Shown here one piece after another: positions 28,551 to 37,623 of a stretch of DNA of 64,000 nucleotides (the first letter of the stretch is position 1; every line of letters starts with the position of its first letter). The notes beneath the pieces are model-generated. The model was not told the origin of the DNA and did no database searches. It worked only from the letters and a program-made list of their open reading frames with translations. The stretch covers positions 124,001-188,000 of the forward strand of contig LRMT01000125.1 in assembly GCA_001725945.1 (NCBI GenBank), read 5' to 3'. The translations under genes and the position numbers were made by a program. The stretch comes from Cupriavidus sp. UYMMa02A. GTDB taxonomy: Bacteria; Pseudomonadota; Gammaproteobacteria; Burkholderiales; Burkholderiaceae.

Positions 28551-29449
28551 ATGCAGGAACGAACCAGGCGGCTGCGCCGTTGCCAGCTGTCCGTGCCGGG
28601 CTCGAGCGAGAAGATGATGGCGAAGGCCGCGGGCATGGGCGTCGACTTCGTCTTCCTTGACCTGGAAGACGCCGTGGCGCCGAGCGAAAAGCGCCCGGCG
28701 CGGCGCAAGATCGTCGACGCCTGAACGGGCTCGACTGGGGGCGCACCACGCGCTGCGTGCGCATCAACGACCTGACCACCGAGTATGCCTACGAGGACAT
28801 CATCGAAGTGGTGGAAGGCGCGGGCCGCAACCTCGACGTCATCATGCTGCCCAAGGCCATGTCGGCGGCGGACGTGCAGTTCGTCGACAAGCTCCTGTCG
28901 ATGATGGAGAAGAAGCTCGGCCTGCGCCACCGCATCGGCATCGACGTGCTGATCGAAGAGGTGGAGGCGATGATGAACGTCGAGGCCATTGCCGCATCGA
29001 CGCCGCGCCTGGAATGCCTGATCTTCGGCATGGGCGACTACTCCGCCAGCCAGGGCGTGTCGATGCGCGACATTGGTGGAAGCGGCGGCTATCCGGGAGA
29101 CATCTGGCACTACCAGCGCCAGCGCCTGACGATCGCCGCGCGCGCCAACCGGCTCGACGCCGTCGACGGCCCGTTCGCCGACTTCCGCAGTCCCGACGCA
29201 TTCCGCGAGGAAGCCCGCCGCGCCATGATCCTCGGCATGGTCGGCAAGTGGGCCATCCATCCCTCGCAGGTCGAACTCGCCCAGGACGTCTTCTCGCCCT
29301 CGGCCGCCGACGTGGCGCGCGCCCGCGACATGATCCGCGCCTATGACGAAGCCCTGTCCCAAGGGCTCGGCGCGGTTCAGTACGAAGGCAAGATGATCGA
29401 CATCGCTTCGGTCCGCATCGTCAGGAACCTGGTGCAGCGGGCGACCTGA
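28551..29449 (+). CDS. Mcl-like (malyl/beta-methylmalyl-CoA lyase type) CoA-ester lyase (frameshifted)
   Basis: A ~299-residue HpcH/HpaI-family lyase. It opens with RCQLSVPGSSEKMMAKAAGM, VDFVFLDLEDAVAPSEK and, after one base lost at 28720-28721, RINDLTTEYAYEDI, DVIMLPKAMSAADVQFVD, IDVLIEEVEAMMNVEAIA, IFGMGDYSASQGV, DGPFADFRSPDAFREEARR and MVGKWAIHPSQVELAQDVF. The DGPFADF and GKWAIHPSQ segments fit L-malyl-CoA/beta-methylmalyl-CoA lyases better than citrate lyase CitE. It would release glyoxylate and an acyl-CoA. It is 63 bases after the CoA-transferase gene behind a CAGGAG site. Confidence 0.87.
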
Positions 29450-29559
29450 TCGGCATGTAGTGACCTGTCCATTGTTCTGGCTGCGGCGCATCGCCGCGGC
29501 CCGCCCCTTGCCTGCGAGCCTCGCGGGCAAGGCTGCCTGGAGTCTTCAGGAGTCAACCT

Positions 29560-30596
29560 ATGCGTTCCCTTCCTCGTCCGGGCAACGACCTGCCCGCGGA
29601 TACCGTCAACCTTCGCCGGCGCAGGGTGCTCGGCGCAGCGACCGGGGCGGCTGCCCTGCCCTGGCTGCTGCCACGCCCCGCGCTGGCCGCCGACTGGCCC
29701 TCGCGCCCCATCCGGATCATCGCGGCGCAGGCGCGGGCTCGTCCAACGATAGCACCGCGCGCGCCTTTGCGGAGTTCTTTTCCAGCAAGCTGAAAGTACC
29801 GGTAGTGGTGGAGAACAAGCCCGGGGGCATCGGCATGATCGCTGCGGAAGCGGTGGCGCGCGCCAGGCCAGACGGGTACACGCTGCTTTGCACCTTGCAC
29901 AGCCAACTGGCACAGGCGCCGGTGTTGCTGAAGAAACCGCCGATCGATCCCTCACGCGACCTCGCGCCGGTGGCGTCCATCAGTACCGGCGTCGGCGTGA
30001 TGGTCGCGACCAAGGGGCTGCCGGCCAGCACCTTCAAAGAGCTGATCGCACTGGCGCGCAAGCGGCCCGTCAGCGTGGGCAACTACGGCATCGGCTCGGG
30101 CTGGCAGTTAATGGTGGCGCAACTGAAGAAGCTGACGGGGGCCCAGCTCGATATCATCAACTACAAGGGCACCGGCGCGATGATCGGCGACCTGCTGGCT
30201 GGCCATATCGATATCGGCGCGGGCTCGCTGCTCGGCATGTCGGGCGGGCTCGCTTCCGGCGGCCTCAAGCCGCTGCTGGTGATCTCCGGGCCGCGCACCG
30301 AGAAGCTGCCCGGCGTCCCGACCTGGGCTGACGAGGGCATCACCGACCCGATCTTCGGCAACCTGGCCGAGTGCAATATGTTGCTGGGCCCCGCCGGGTT
30401 GCCCCCCGGGATCATAACCAGCCTGGCGACGCTGGTACGGCAGTCGGTCGCCGAGTCGGAGGCCGTCAGGAACGTGCGCGATCAGCTTGGCAGCCAGGAC
30501 ACGCCTCTTACCGGCGAAGCTCTGCAGCAGTTCATCGCGCGCACGTGGCCGACCTACCAGGCCATGACGAAGACGGTGGGGTTGAAAATTCAGTGA
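29560..30596 (+). CDS. Bug-family periplasmic solute receptor with Tat-like signal (frameshifted)
   Basis: A second TctC/Bug receptor, about 345 residues, starting at ATG 29560 behind CAGGAG. The N-terminus carries NLRRRRVLGAATGAAALPW and ends ALA-ADW, resembling a twin-arginine signal. Then come RPIRIIAGAGAGSSNDSTAR, VVVENKPGGIGMIAAEAVA, VSVGNYGIGSGWQLMV, YKGTGAMIGDLLAGHID and the C-terminal VRDQLGSQDTPLTGEAL. One G is missing at 29724-29725. It is the last gene of the catabolic operon and probably binds the pathway's acid. No permease genes accompany it. Confidence 0.87.
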
Positions 30597-30639
30597 GACC
30601 CGTGCTGGCGCCGGCAGATTGATGGCCAGGCGCCAAAGC

Positions 30640-30672
30640 AAAAAACGCTGGTCCCCCTTCAAAGACCAGCGT
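30640..30672 (-). terminator. Rho-independent terminator after the acyl-CoA ligase gene
   Basis: Arms ACGCTGGTC (30645-30653) and its complement (30664-30672) form a 9-bp stem. On the minus strand the stem is followed by six T (A-run 30640-30645). Confidence 0.88.
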
Positions 30673-30693
30673 CCAAACTTCCCTTCCTACCCT

Positions 30694-32339
30694 TCAGACT
30701 GCCTGTTCCCGCAGTTGCTTCTTGTTGATCTTCCCCACACTGGTTTTCGGAATCTCCGCTACGAACGCGATCCGTTCCGCTTCCGGCACCGCGTACTTGC
30801 TGATGCGTTGTGTATCCACATGCCCGAGCAGTTTTTCGCGGATGGAATCCGCGCCAACCTCCGCCCCGGCCTTGCGCACGACAAACGCCATCGGCCGCTC
30901 GCCCCACTTGGCATCGGGCACGCCGATCACCGCGCATTCCTGCACGCCGGGCACTTCACCGATGAGGTTCTCGACTTCGATCGACGACACCCATTCGCCG
31001 CCGGTCTTGATGACATCCTTGATGCGGTCGACGATCTGCACGAAGCCGTCCTGGCCCATGACCGCGACGTCCTGCGTATGCAGGTAGCCGCCCGCCCACA
31101 GTTCGTCCGACGCTGCCGGCTTCTTGAAATACGACTGCGTCAGGTACGGCGCGCGCAGCACGATCTCGCCGCGGCTTGCACCGTCGCGCGGCAGGTCCTG
31201 CATGTCTTCGCTGACGATGCGGAAATCCACCATCGCCACCGGGCGCCCCGTCGAGCAGCGCATGCGGACTTCATCGGCGCGGTCCGCGGGCGTCACGCCT
31301 GGAGGCAACTGCGCCAGCGAAACGATCGGGCCGGTCTCCGACATGCCGTATCCGGCAAAGATGTCGATGCCGCGGTCGAGCGCTGCCTCGCACAGTGCCG
31401 GTGGCAACGCGGAACCGCCGATGATGATTTTCCAGCCGGAGAGATCCTGCGCGCTGTCCTGCGAGGACTGCAGCAGCATCTGCAGGATGGTCGGCACGCA
31501 ATGCGAGAACGTGACCTTCTCCTCCTTGCGCAGCTCAGCAGCATGTCCGGCGCGTAGCGGCCAGGCAGCACGGTGCGCAGGCCCAGCATGACGGCGACGT
31601 ACGGTATGCCCCAGGCCAGCACGTGGAACATCGGCGTGATCGGCATGTACACGTCTTCGCGATGCATGCGCTGTCCTTCGCGCGGCGAGCAGAGGCTGGT
31701 GGACGTGGCCAGCGTGTGCAGCACGATGTCGCGATGGCTGTAGCAAACACCCTTCGGATCGCCGGTGGTACCGGTGGTGTAGAAAGTCGCCGCCTTGGTG
31801 TTCTCGTCGAACTCCGGGAAATCGAAATCCGGCGACGCGGCCGCCAGCAGCGCCTCGTACTCACCCACGAAAGGCAGATCCGTCTGCGGCGCGGGCTGAC
31901 CATCGGCCAGCAGCACAAAGCGCGGATTGCACGTGAGCTGGCCGTGGATCTGCTCGAGCACCGGCACGAAGTCCGGATGCACCAGCACGATGTCCGCGTC
32001 GGCGTCGTTGAGTGTGTACAGGATCTGCTGCGGCGACAGGCGTACGTTCACGGTGAACAGCGTTGCGCCCATCATCGGCACGCCGAAATAGCACTCGAGA
32101 TAGCGATGGCTGTCCCAGTCCATCACCGCCACGGTGGATCCATGCTTCGCGCCGAGCGAGGACAGCGTCGACGCAAGCTGGCCCACGCGGCGGCGAAAGT
32201 CGCGGTACGAGTAGCGCATCTCGCCACGGTAGCTGATTTCCTGGTCGCCGTAGAGGCTCAACGAATGAATCAGCAACTGCTTGACCAGTAGCGGATAGGA
32301 GTACGCCGATGGCGTGGATACGATCAGGTTTTGCTGCAT
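30694..32339 (-). CDS. AMP-forming acyl-CoA synthetase (frameshifted)
   Basis: A ~549-residue adenylate-forming ligase that activates a carboxylic acid to its CoA ester. From ATG 32339: RYSYRDFRRRVGQLASTL, MGATLFTVNVRLSPQQI, the P-loop FYTTGTTGDPKGVCYSH, then after one base lost at 31536 TFSHCVPTILQMLL, IIIGGSALPPALCE, GYGMSETGPIVSLAQLP, the hinge GYLHTQDVAVMGQDGFV with DRIKD, and the catalytic Lys in GKINKKQLREQ. It resembles medium/long-chain fatty acyl-CoA ligases. It is the last gene of a minus-strand set with a TauD-type dioxygenase and a quinone oxidoreductase. Confidence 0.92.
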
Positions 32340-32361
32340 CTAGTGTCTCTCTCCGCTCTAT

Positions 32362-33210
32362 TTAGTACGGCTTGCTGCCGATGATGCCGGCGCGTTCCAT
32401 CTTGCGGTGGCAAGGCGGATAGTCCATCACGGCATAGTGCTGGGTGGCGGTGTTGTCCCAGATCGCCACGCTGTTCGGTTCCCAGCGCCAGCGCACCTGG
32501 TACTCGGGAATGTAGGCCTGGCTGAGCAGGTAGCGCAGCAGGTCAGGCGCACCAGGGTTGGCGTCCTGGCCGAAGCGCACGCGTTCCGGCGTATGGAAGT
32601 TGGTGAAATGCGTCGCGAATGCATTCACGTAGAGGATCTTCTCGCCGGTTTCGGGATGCGTGCGCACTACCGGATGCTCGGCATCCGGGTACTGTGCCTT
32701 GAGCGCGAGGCGCTTCTCGATCGGCATGGCCGCACCGAAGCTCGCCTCGATGCTGTGGCGTGCGCGCAGGTCGGCGATCTGCGTCTTGATATGTTCGGGC
32801 AGGCGCTCATAGGCGAGCGCCATGTTCGCCCACATCGTGTCGCCGCCGACCGGCGGGCATTCCACGCAGCGCAGCACGGCACCAAACTGCGGCGCTTCGC
32901 GCCACGTGGTGTCCGAATGCCACGCGTTCTCGTAACGATCGTTCGGTTGGTCCGGCGTCTTGTAGATGCGGACCAGGCCCGGATGCTCGGGGTCGCTGCC
33001 CGCGACGGGGTGGTCCTCCAGGTCACCGAAGCGGCGTGCGAACGCCACATGCTCGGCACGGCTGAATTCCTGGTCGCGCAGGAACAGCACGCGATGCTGC
33101 AGCAGCAGTGAACGGATTTCAGCGAAGAGTCCGTCATCACGGACAGCGTCGGCGAGATTCACGCCGACCAGTTCCGCGCCCAGCGCACAGGTAAGTTGCT
33201 TGACTCGCAT
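32362..33210 (-). CDS. TauD/TfdA-family Fe(II)/2-oxoglutarate dioxygenase
   Basis: A 282-residue non-haem iron dioxygenase. The iron ligands are the His and Asp of NAWHSDTTW and the distal His of ATQHYAVMDY, with RWRWEPNSVAIWDN before it; LFLRDQEFSRAEHVAFARRF is the conserved N-terminal stretch. Enzymes of this family hydroxylate sulfonates, phenoxy acids or other carboxylates to trigger cleavage. ATG 33210 is the conserved start after a GAGGAGCC site; a longer frame to 33300 is not supported. It lies ten bases downstream of the quinone oxidoreductase gene and 22 bases upstream of the acyl-CoA ligase gene. Substrate unknown. Intact. Confidence 0.9.
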   Translation of the reverse strand: MRVKQLTCALGAELVGVNLADAVRDDGLFAEIRSLLLQHRVLFLRDQEFSRAEHVAFARRFGDLEDHPVAGSDPEHPGLVRIYKTPDQPNDRYENAWHSDTTWREAPQFGAVLRCVECPPVGGDTMWANMALAYERLPEHIKTQIADLRARHSIEASFGAAMPIEKRLALKAQYPDAEHPVVRTHPETGEKILYVNAFATHFTNFHTPERVRFGQDANPGAPDLLRYLLSQAYIPEYQVRWRWEPNSVAIWDNTATQHYAVMDYPPCHRKMERAGIIGSKPY

Positions 33211-33220
33211 GGCCGGCTCC

Positions 33221-34198
33221 TCAGATGACAAAGATCGACGAACCGGTGGTCTTGCGCGACTCCAGGTCCCGATGCGCCTGCACTGCGTCTTCCAGCGCAT
33301 AGCGCTGGTTGATCTCGATCTTGATCCGGCCCGCGCCCACGTGCCCGAAAATCTCGGCGGCCAGTTCGGCCTTCTCCGCAGGGTCCGCGATGTAATCGGC
33401 CAGTGCCGGACGCGTCAGGAACAGGGAGCCCTTCATTGCCAGCAGCACGGGGTCAAACGGCGGGATCGGGCCGGACGCTGTGCCGACGCACACCATGGTG
33501 CCGCGGCGCTTGAGCGAATCCAGCGACCCCATGAAGGTGTTCTTGCCCACGCTGTCGAAGACGACCGATACGCCGACACCGTCGGTCAGTTCGCGCACGC
33601 GCTTGGCCACGTCCTCATGGCTGTAGTTGACGATGTGGTCGCAACCATGGGCACGCGCGACTTCGGCCTTGGCCTCGCTCGATACCGTGCCGATCACCGT
33701 CAGGCCGAGCAGTTTCGCCCATTGCGACACGATCAGGCCGACGCCGCCCGCTGCCGCGTGCAGCAGGATGGTGTCGCCAGACTTGAAGTTGTAGATGCGG
33801 CGCATCAGGTACGCGGACGTCAGCCGCGCATGGTCATGGCGGCGGCGGTTTCAAAGCCGATGGTCTCGGGCAGCCGGATCAGCGCGCGGCTGGCACAAGG
33901 CGCTCGGTGCTGTACGCGCCGAGCGTGTTGACGAAACCGGTATAGGTCACGCGGTCGCCCACCGCTACATTGCTGACACCGGCGCGACCGCCTGCACCAC
34001 GCCGGCCGCCTCCACGCCCATGCCGGCGGGCAGCGGAACCGGGTAAGTACCGTTGCGGAAATAGGTGTCGGCATAGTTCAGGCCAACCGCCACGTGGCGG
34101 ATGCGCACCTGGCCCGGCCCCGGATCGCCCACTTCCATGTCTTCGTAGCGAAGGACCTCCGGTCCACCGGTCTCGTACATCCGCACGACTTTTGCCAT
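33221..34198 (-). CDS. Quinone oxidoreductase (zinc-independent MDR family) (three frame breaks)
   Basis: A ~326-residue NADPH:quinone oxidoreductase-like enzyme of the medium-chain reductase family. ATG 34198 follows AAGGAGA. The protein shows MAKVVRMYETGGPEVLRYED, RHVAVGLNYADTYFRNG, PAGMGVEAAGVV, the nucleotide site LLHAAAGGVGLIVSQWAK and GCDHIVNYSHEDVAKRV. Bases are missing at 33985, at 33885-33889 and at 33823, all within 165 bases. No structural zinc cysteines are seen, as expected for this subgroup. It is divergent from an AraC regulator and probably forms a unit with the dioxygenase and ligase genes. Confidence 0.87.
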
Positions 34199-34276
34199 CT
34201 GCTGTCTCCTTGATCTCTCGTCGGCGCAATGGGCGCCGCTCATGCCGTGAACTGTAGGAGTTGCCGAAGGGCGCCG

Positions 34277-34306
34277 CTTTGCATTGGCTTCCGCCGACTT
34301 TGCATT
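34277..34306. promoter_or_regulatory. 21-bp-spaced direct repeat between quinone oxidoreductase and AraC genes
   Basis: CTTTGCATT occurs at 34277-34285 and again at 34298-34306, exactly 21 bases apart in the same orientation, and GCCG precedes each copy (34273, 34293). Two same-face half-sites in a divergent promoter region are typical of AraC-family binding. Confidence 0.6.
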
Positions 34307-34400
34307 TCATGCCACGACCGCCTATGATGCCGCTGCGAAGACAACGCGGACGCCGCCGCACGGCGCGCACCGCACACAGAACAAGATCGAGAGACAAGCC

Positions 34401-35425
34401 TTGGACACGCTGGTGCGCGCAGCCGCGCTGACCAATTTCTTTGAAGTCGCCCGGGACCTCGGCCTCAACCCGCAGCCGCTGCTGCGGGAGGCCCGGCTAA
34501 GCCGCGCACTGCTGAGCGATCCTGACCAGCGCGTGTCGGTCAACGCCGGCGCCAGGCTGCTCGAACTTGCAGCCCAGGCCTCTGGATGCGAAACGTTCGG
34601 GCTGCGCATGGCGGAATCGCGCCAGCTTTCCGACTTCGGCGTGATGAGCCTGCTGATCAGCCAGCAGCCTACGCTGCGCGACGCGCTGGCCACGATCATC
34701 CGCTACCGGCACCTGGTCAACGAGTCGCTCGCCATCCTGCTCGAAGACGCCGGCAAGGTTGTCGTCATCCGCCAGGAGGTGGTGCTCGATACGCCTTCCC
34801 GGCAGGCCAGCGAACTGGCGCTCGGGGTGGTGTTCCGCCTGTGCCGTGCGCTGCTCGGTGCGCACTGGCATCCGCTCAATGTCAATTTCACGCACGCTGC
34901 CCCGGTGGACCTGCAGGTCCACCGGCGCCTGTTCGGCTGCCCGCTCGAATTCGACAGCGAGTTCAGCGGAATTACGTGCCTGTCGGCCGATCTCGACGCG
35001 GCCATCCCGACCGCGGATCCGGGTATGGCGCGTTATGCGCAGCGCTTCGTCGACACGCTGCCGCGCGTGAATGCCCCGTCGATCGGCCGCGACGTGCGCA
35101 GTGCCGTGTACCTGATGCTGCCCATGGGCCGCGCGACCTGCGACGGCGTGGCGCAGGGCCTTGGCCTGAGCTGCGTACCATGCAGCGCCAGCTCGACGAG
35201 GCCGGCGAAACGTTCACGGACATCCTGAACGAAGTGCGCCGCGAACTTGCGCGGCGCTATGTGGAGAACCCGCAGTACTCGCTGCTGCGCGTCGCTGAAC
35301 TGCTCGGCTACGGCTCCGCAAGCTCGTTCACGCGATGGTTTTCCGCCCAGTTCGGTGAAGCACCCGTGGTCTGGCGGCGCAGGCACGGCGCGCGCGCGCC
35401 GCAGCCTGCGCAGAGCGAGCCGTAG
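34401..35425 (+). CDS. AraC-family transcriptional regulator (frameshifted)
   Basis: A third PF12625-type AraC regulator, about 341 residues: LVRAAALTNFFEVARDLGLN, LRMAESRQLSDFGVMSLLIS, VNFTHAAPVDLQVHRRLFG, then the DNA-binding domain with LRTMQRQLDEAGETFTDIL and AELLGYGSASSFTRWFSAQF. One C is missing at 35171, inside the first helix-turn-helix. The start is taken at TTG 34401, where the family's N-terminus begins; an ATG at 34284 in the same frame would add 39 residues overlapping the putative operator. It is divergent from the quinone oxidoreductase set, which it probably controls. Confidence 0.8.
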
Positions 35426-35427
35426 TT

Positions 35428-36015
35428 TTAATGGCTGCTCTTGGGCGTGACAGAAACCGCCAATGCTTCGGTGTAGACCGCCTGCACCTGGTCGCCCTTG
35501 CGGATGCCCTTGAGCTGCTGCGGATCCTCGACGTGCAGATCCACCATCCTGCCCTTCGGCCCTTTCAGGGTCACCTTGCCGGTCTTGGTGTTCACCGAGA
35601 CGACATCCGCCGTAACAGTCACCTCGCGCCCGACCATGCCTCCGGGCTTGGCACCGGGCTCAGCCCTGTCCTCGACCTGGCGCTCGGTGCTGGAGCGCAT
35701 GCCGGTCTGCCTGGTCAGGTTGACCGACAAGGCCTCCTTGTATTCGGCCGTGACCACGTCGCCAACCCGGAGCTGGTCGAAGTTGCGCACCTCGTCGCCG
35801 ATCTGCACGTCGGTGACCTTGCCCTGCTTGTTCTTCAGCGACACGGTCCGCGTGGCGGCGTCGATCGCCGTGATCGTCGCCGTGGATTTGACCGTGCCGG
35901 TCACCATGGCAGCGCCCACGCCCGATGCCGCTTCCACACGGGTTTCGGGCTGGGCCATGGCCACGTGGGATGCCGCGGCCAGGACGGCTGCTACCAGTAC
36001 CTTGCTGGGGTTCAT
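35428..36015 (-). CDS. Exported protein with two repeated small beta domains
   Basis: A 195-residue protein with a signal peptide (MNPSKVLVAAVLAAASHVAMA). The mature part contains two similar segments: ATITAIDAATRTVSLKNKQG with VGDVVTAEYKEALSVNL, and DVVSVNTKTGKVTLKGPKG with KGDQVQAVYTEALAVSV. This indicates an internally duplicated beta-rich module, as in periplasmic DUF5666-like proteins. Function unknown. Its stop lies two bases from that of the convergent AraC gene. Intact. Confidence 0.8.
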   Translation of the reverse strand: MNPSKVLVAAVLAAASHVAMAQPETRVEAASGVGAAMVTGTVKSTATITAIDAATRTVSLKNKQGKVTDVQIGDEVRNFDQLRVGDVVTAEYKEALSVNLTRQTGMRSSTERQVEDRAEPGAKPGGMVGREVTVTADVVSVNTKTGKVTLKGPKGRMVDLHVEDPQQLKGIRKGDQVQAVYTEALAVSVTPKSSH

Positions 36016-36067
36016 GCTTGCTCCTTGCACCAGGTTGGGAATACCGCGCGGCGGTTCCGCGCGGGGG

Positions 36068-37084
36068 CTACAACATGCGTGCCGCCTCGTCCAGCAGCGT
36101 GGCCTGCGACAGCATGCCGGCCCGCGCGTACCGCACGATCGAAAACCACCGCACGACCGGCGGATCGCCCGGCACATGCGCGCAAAGCAACTCAAGGTCG
36201 TCGCCGGGCACGGTGCTGTCCGCGGGCAGCACCACGTTCACCTGGCTGAGGCGGATGCGGCGTCTTTCGACATGCAGGCGGTTGGCGGCATCGCCGAGCA
36301 CTTCGCCGAGGCATTCGAGCTGCCGCGCGAGCGTGTCGCCAGCGTGGCCAAGCGCGGCCAGTTCGCTGTCGTTGCTCGCAATCTCGTCCCTGACGGCCTG
36401 CACGGTCGTCCCATCGACGACTTCGCCGCCCACCATCGAGCGCAAGCCCGCACCCTGCCGCTCATAGAGTCTGAGCTGCGCCCTGAGCAGGCCGAGTTCG
36501 CGCTCCAGCGTATCGCGCCGGCCCTGGCCGGCCGCATACCGTGCCATGGCTTCGATGGCAAGCTGGTCCAGCATGCGCAGCACGAGCTCGGTACGCAGGG
36601 CCGCGTCCGATTCGGCGCAGATTCTGACCTGGTAGTCGCTGAACGACACCAGGGTCTGGGGCACGTCCGAGTGCATGACTTCGCCTTCGAGCGCCACGCC
36701 GAGCGTGCGGCGCTCGTTCATGGCCATGCCGAGCACGGCATATGCCCACTCCACCTGCGGCTTACGGTCGAAGAACTCACGCAGGTCCGGGGAACGGCTG
36801 AAGGCACGGGTTACATCCGCAGGCGTGCCGAAGTACGCATGGATGAGCGGGTCGTCGGCCCAGGCGGCCTCGCTCGCCTCGCGCGGCGCGGGCAGCCCCA
36901 TCACGGTGGCGCGAATGGCTTCCACCGCCGTGCCAAGCCGTGACGCCAACCGCTTCTCGTAGTGCGGGACCAGCCGCAGGCGCGGGCTCAGTGCCGTCAC
37001 GCGCTCGGTCAGTGCGGCCAGCTCCTTGTCGTCGCGGCGCCGCGGCGGACGGCCGCGGCGCTGGATCCACCTCAGAAAGCCCAT
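36068..37084 (-). CDS. Conserved hypothetical protein, unknown family
   Basis: An intact 338-residue protein that I do not recognise. It has no signal peptide or membrane segment. The N-terminus is strongly basic (RRGRPPRRRDDKELAAL), and the middle contains a long helical, probably coiled-coil, region (about residues 185-275: DTLERELGLLRAQLRLYERQ, then DEIASNDSELAALGHAGDTLARQL). The C-terminus includes SQVNVVLPADSTVPGDDLEL and VVRWFSIVRYARAGML. It lies between the exported protein and an RRM-like gene on the same strand. A role with RNA or envelope factors cannot be judged. Confidence 0.7.
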   Translation of the reverse strand: MGFLRWIQRRGRPPRRRDDKELAALTERVTALSPRLRLVPHYEKRLASRLGTAVEAIRATVMGLPAPREASEAAWADDPLIHAYFGTPADVTRAFSRSPDLREFFDRKPQVEWAYAVLGMAMNERRTLGVALEGEVMHSDVPQTLVSFSDYQVRICAESDAALRTELVLRMLDQLAIEAMARYAAGQGRRDTLERELGLLRAQLRLYERQGAGLRSMVGGEVVDGTTVQAVRDEIASNDSELAALGHAGDTLARQLECLGEVLGDAANRLHVERRRIRLSQVNVVLPADSTVPGDDLELLCAHVPGDPPVVRWFSIVRYARAGMLSQATLLDEAARML

Positions 37085-37112
37085 GGCGGCACCTGATGGT
37101 GAGTAACCGGCG

Positions 37113-37367
37113 TTACCTGAACCGCTCGGCCATGACCATCGCGTTGATCTGGTGTCCCTTCCAGAACATGCCGTGGATGCGGGGCTGGAGCTTGCGCAGC
37201 GCTTCGGGGTCTAGCGTATTGAAGACCACCGTCACGCCCGGATGCGTGCCATCGCCAGCCACATGTTCGATCTCGTCAAAGGCCGGCAGGCCATACTTGG
37301 TCAGAAAGTCCCGGACCTCCTCGTCGGTGGTACCGGGATCGATGTTTCCCAGAAACAACACGGCCAT
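37113..37367 (-). CDS. Small RRM-type RNA-binding-like protein
   Basis: An 84-residue protein with the RNA-recognition-motif layout: the RNP2-like strand VLFLGNIDPGTTDEEVRDFL at the start, a second strand FDEIEHVAGDG, an RNP1-like strand VTVVFNTLDPEALRKLQ and a final strand INAMVMAERFR. The aromatic residues of classical RNP1 are only partly present. Start ATG 37367. It is followed 28 bases later by the unknown 338-residue gene. Intact. Confidence 0.75.
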   Translation of the reverse strand: MAVLFLGNIDPGTTDEEVRDFLTKYGLPAFDEIEHVAGDGTHPGVTVVFNTLDPEALRKLQPRIHGMFWKGHQINAMVMAERFR

Positions 37368-37623
37368 GATGTGCTCCCTCTTCCTGTTACGGCCGTTTTT
37401 GTGGCCGCATCGTCATATGTTTTAGTTCATCCGTGGTGGAGTACAAGGCAGCCGCGTTGGTATCGGATCTCAATTCTTGTCCATGGAAGTCCCAATCGCG
37501 AAACCGCGCGGCACCGGCGGTGCCATGCAACTGCCGTTTCCGCTTTGACATACTAGGCCCGCCGTCGTTACGCTTAGTCTAGTCCGCCGCGAATGCCGGC
37601 GGCGTTCCTTTCGCCGGAGCCTT

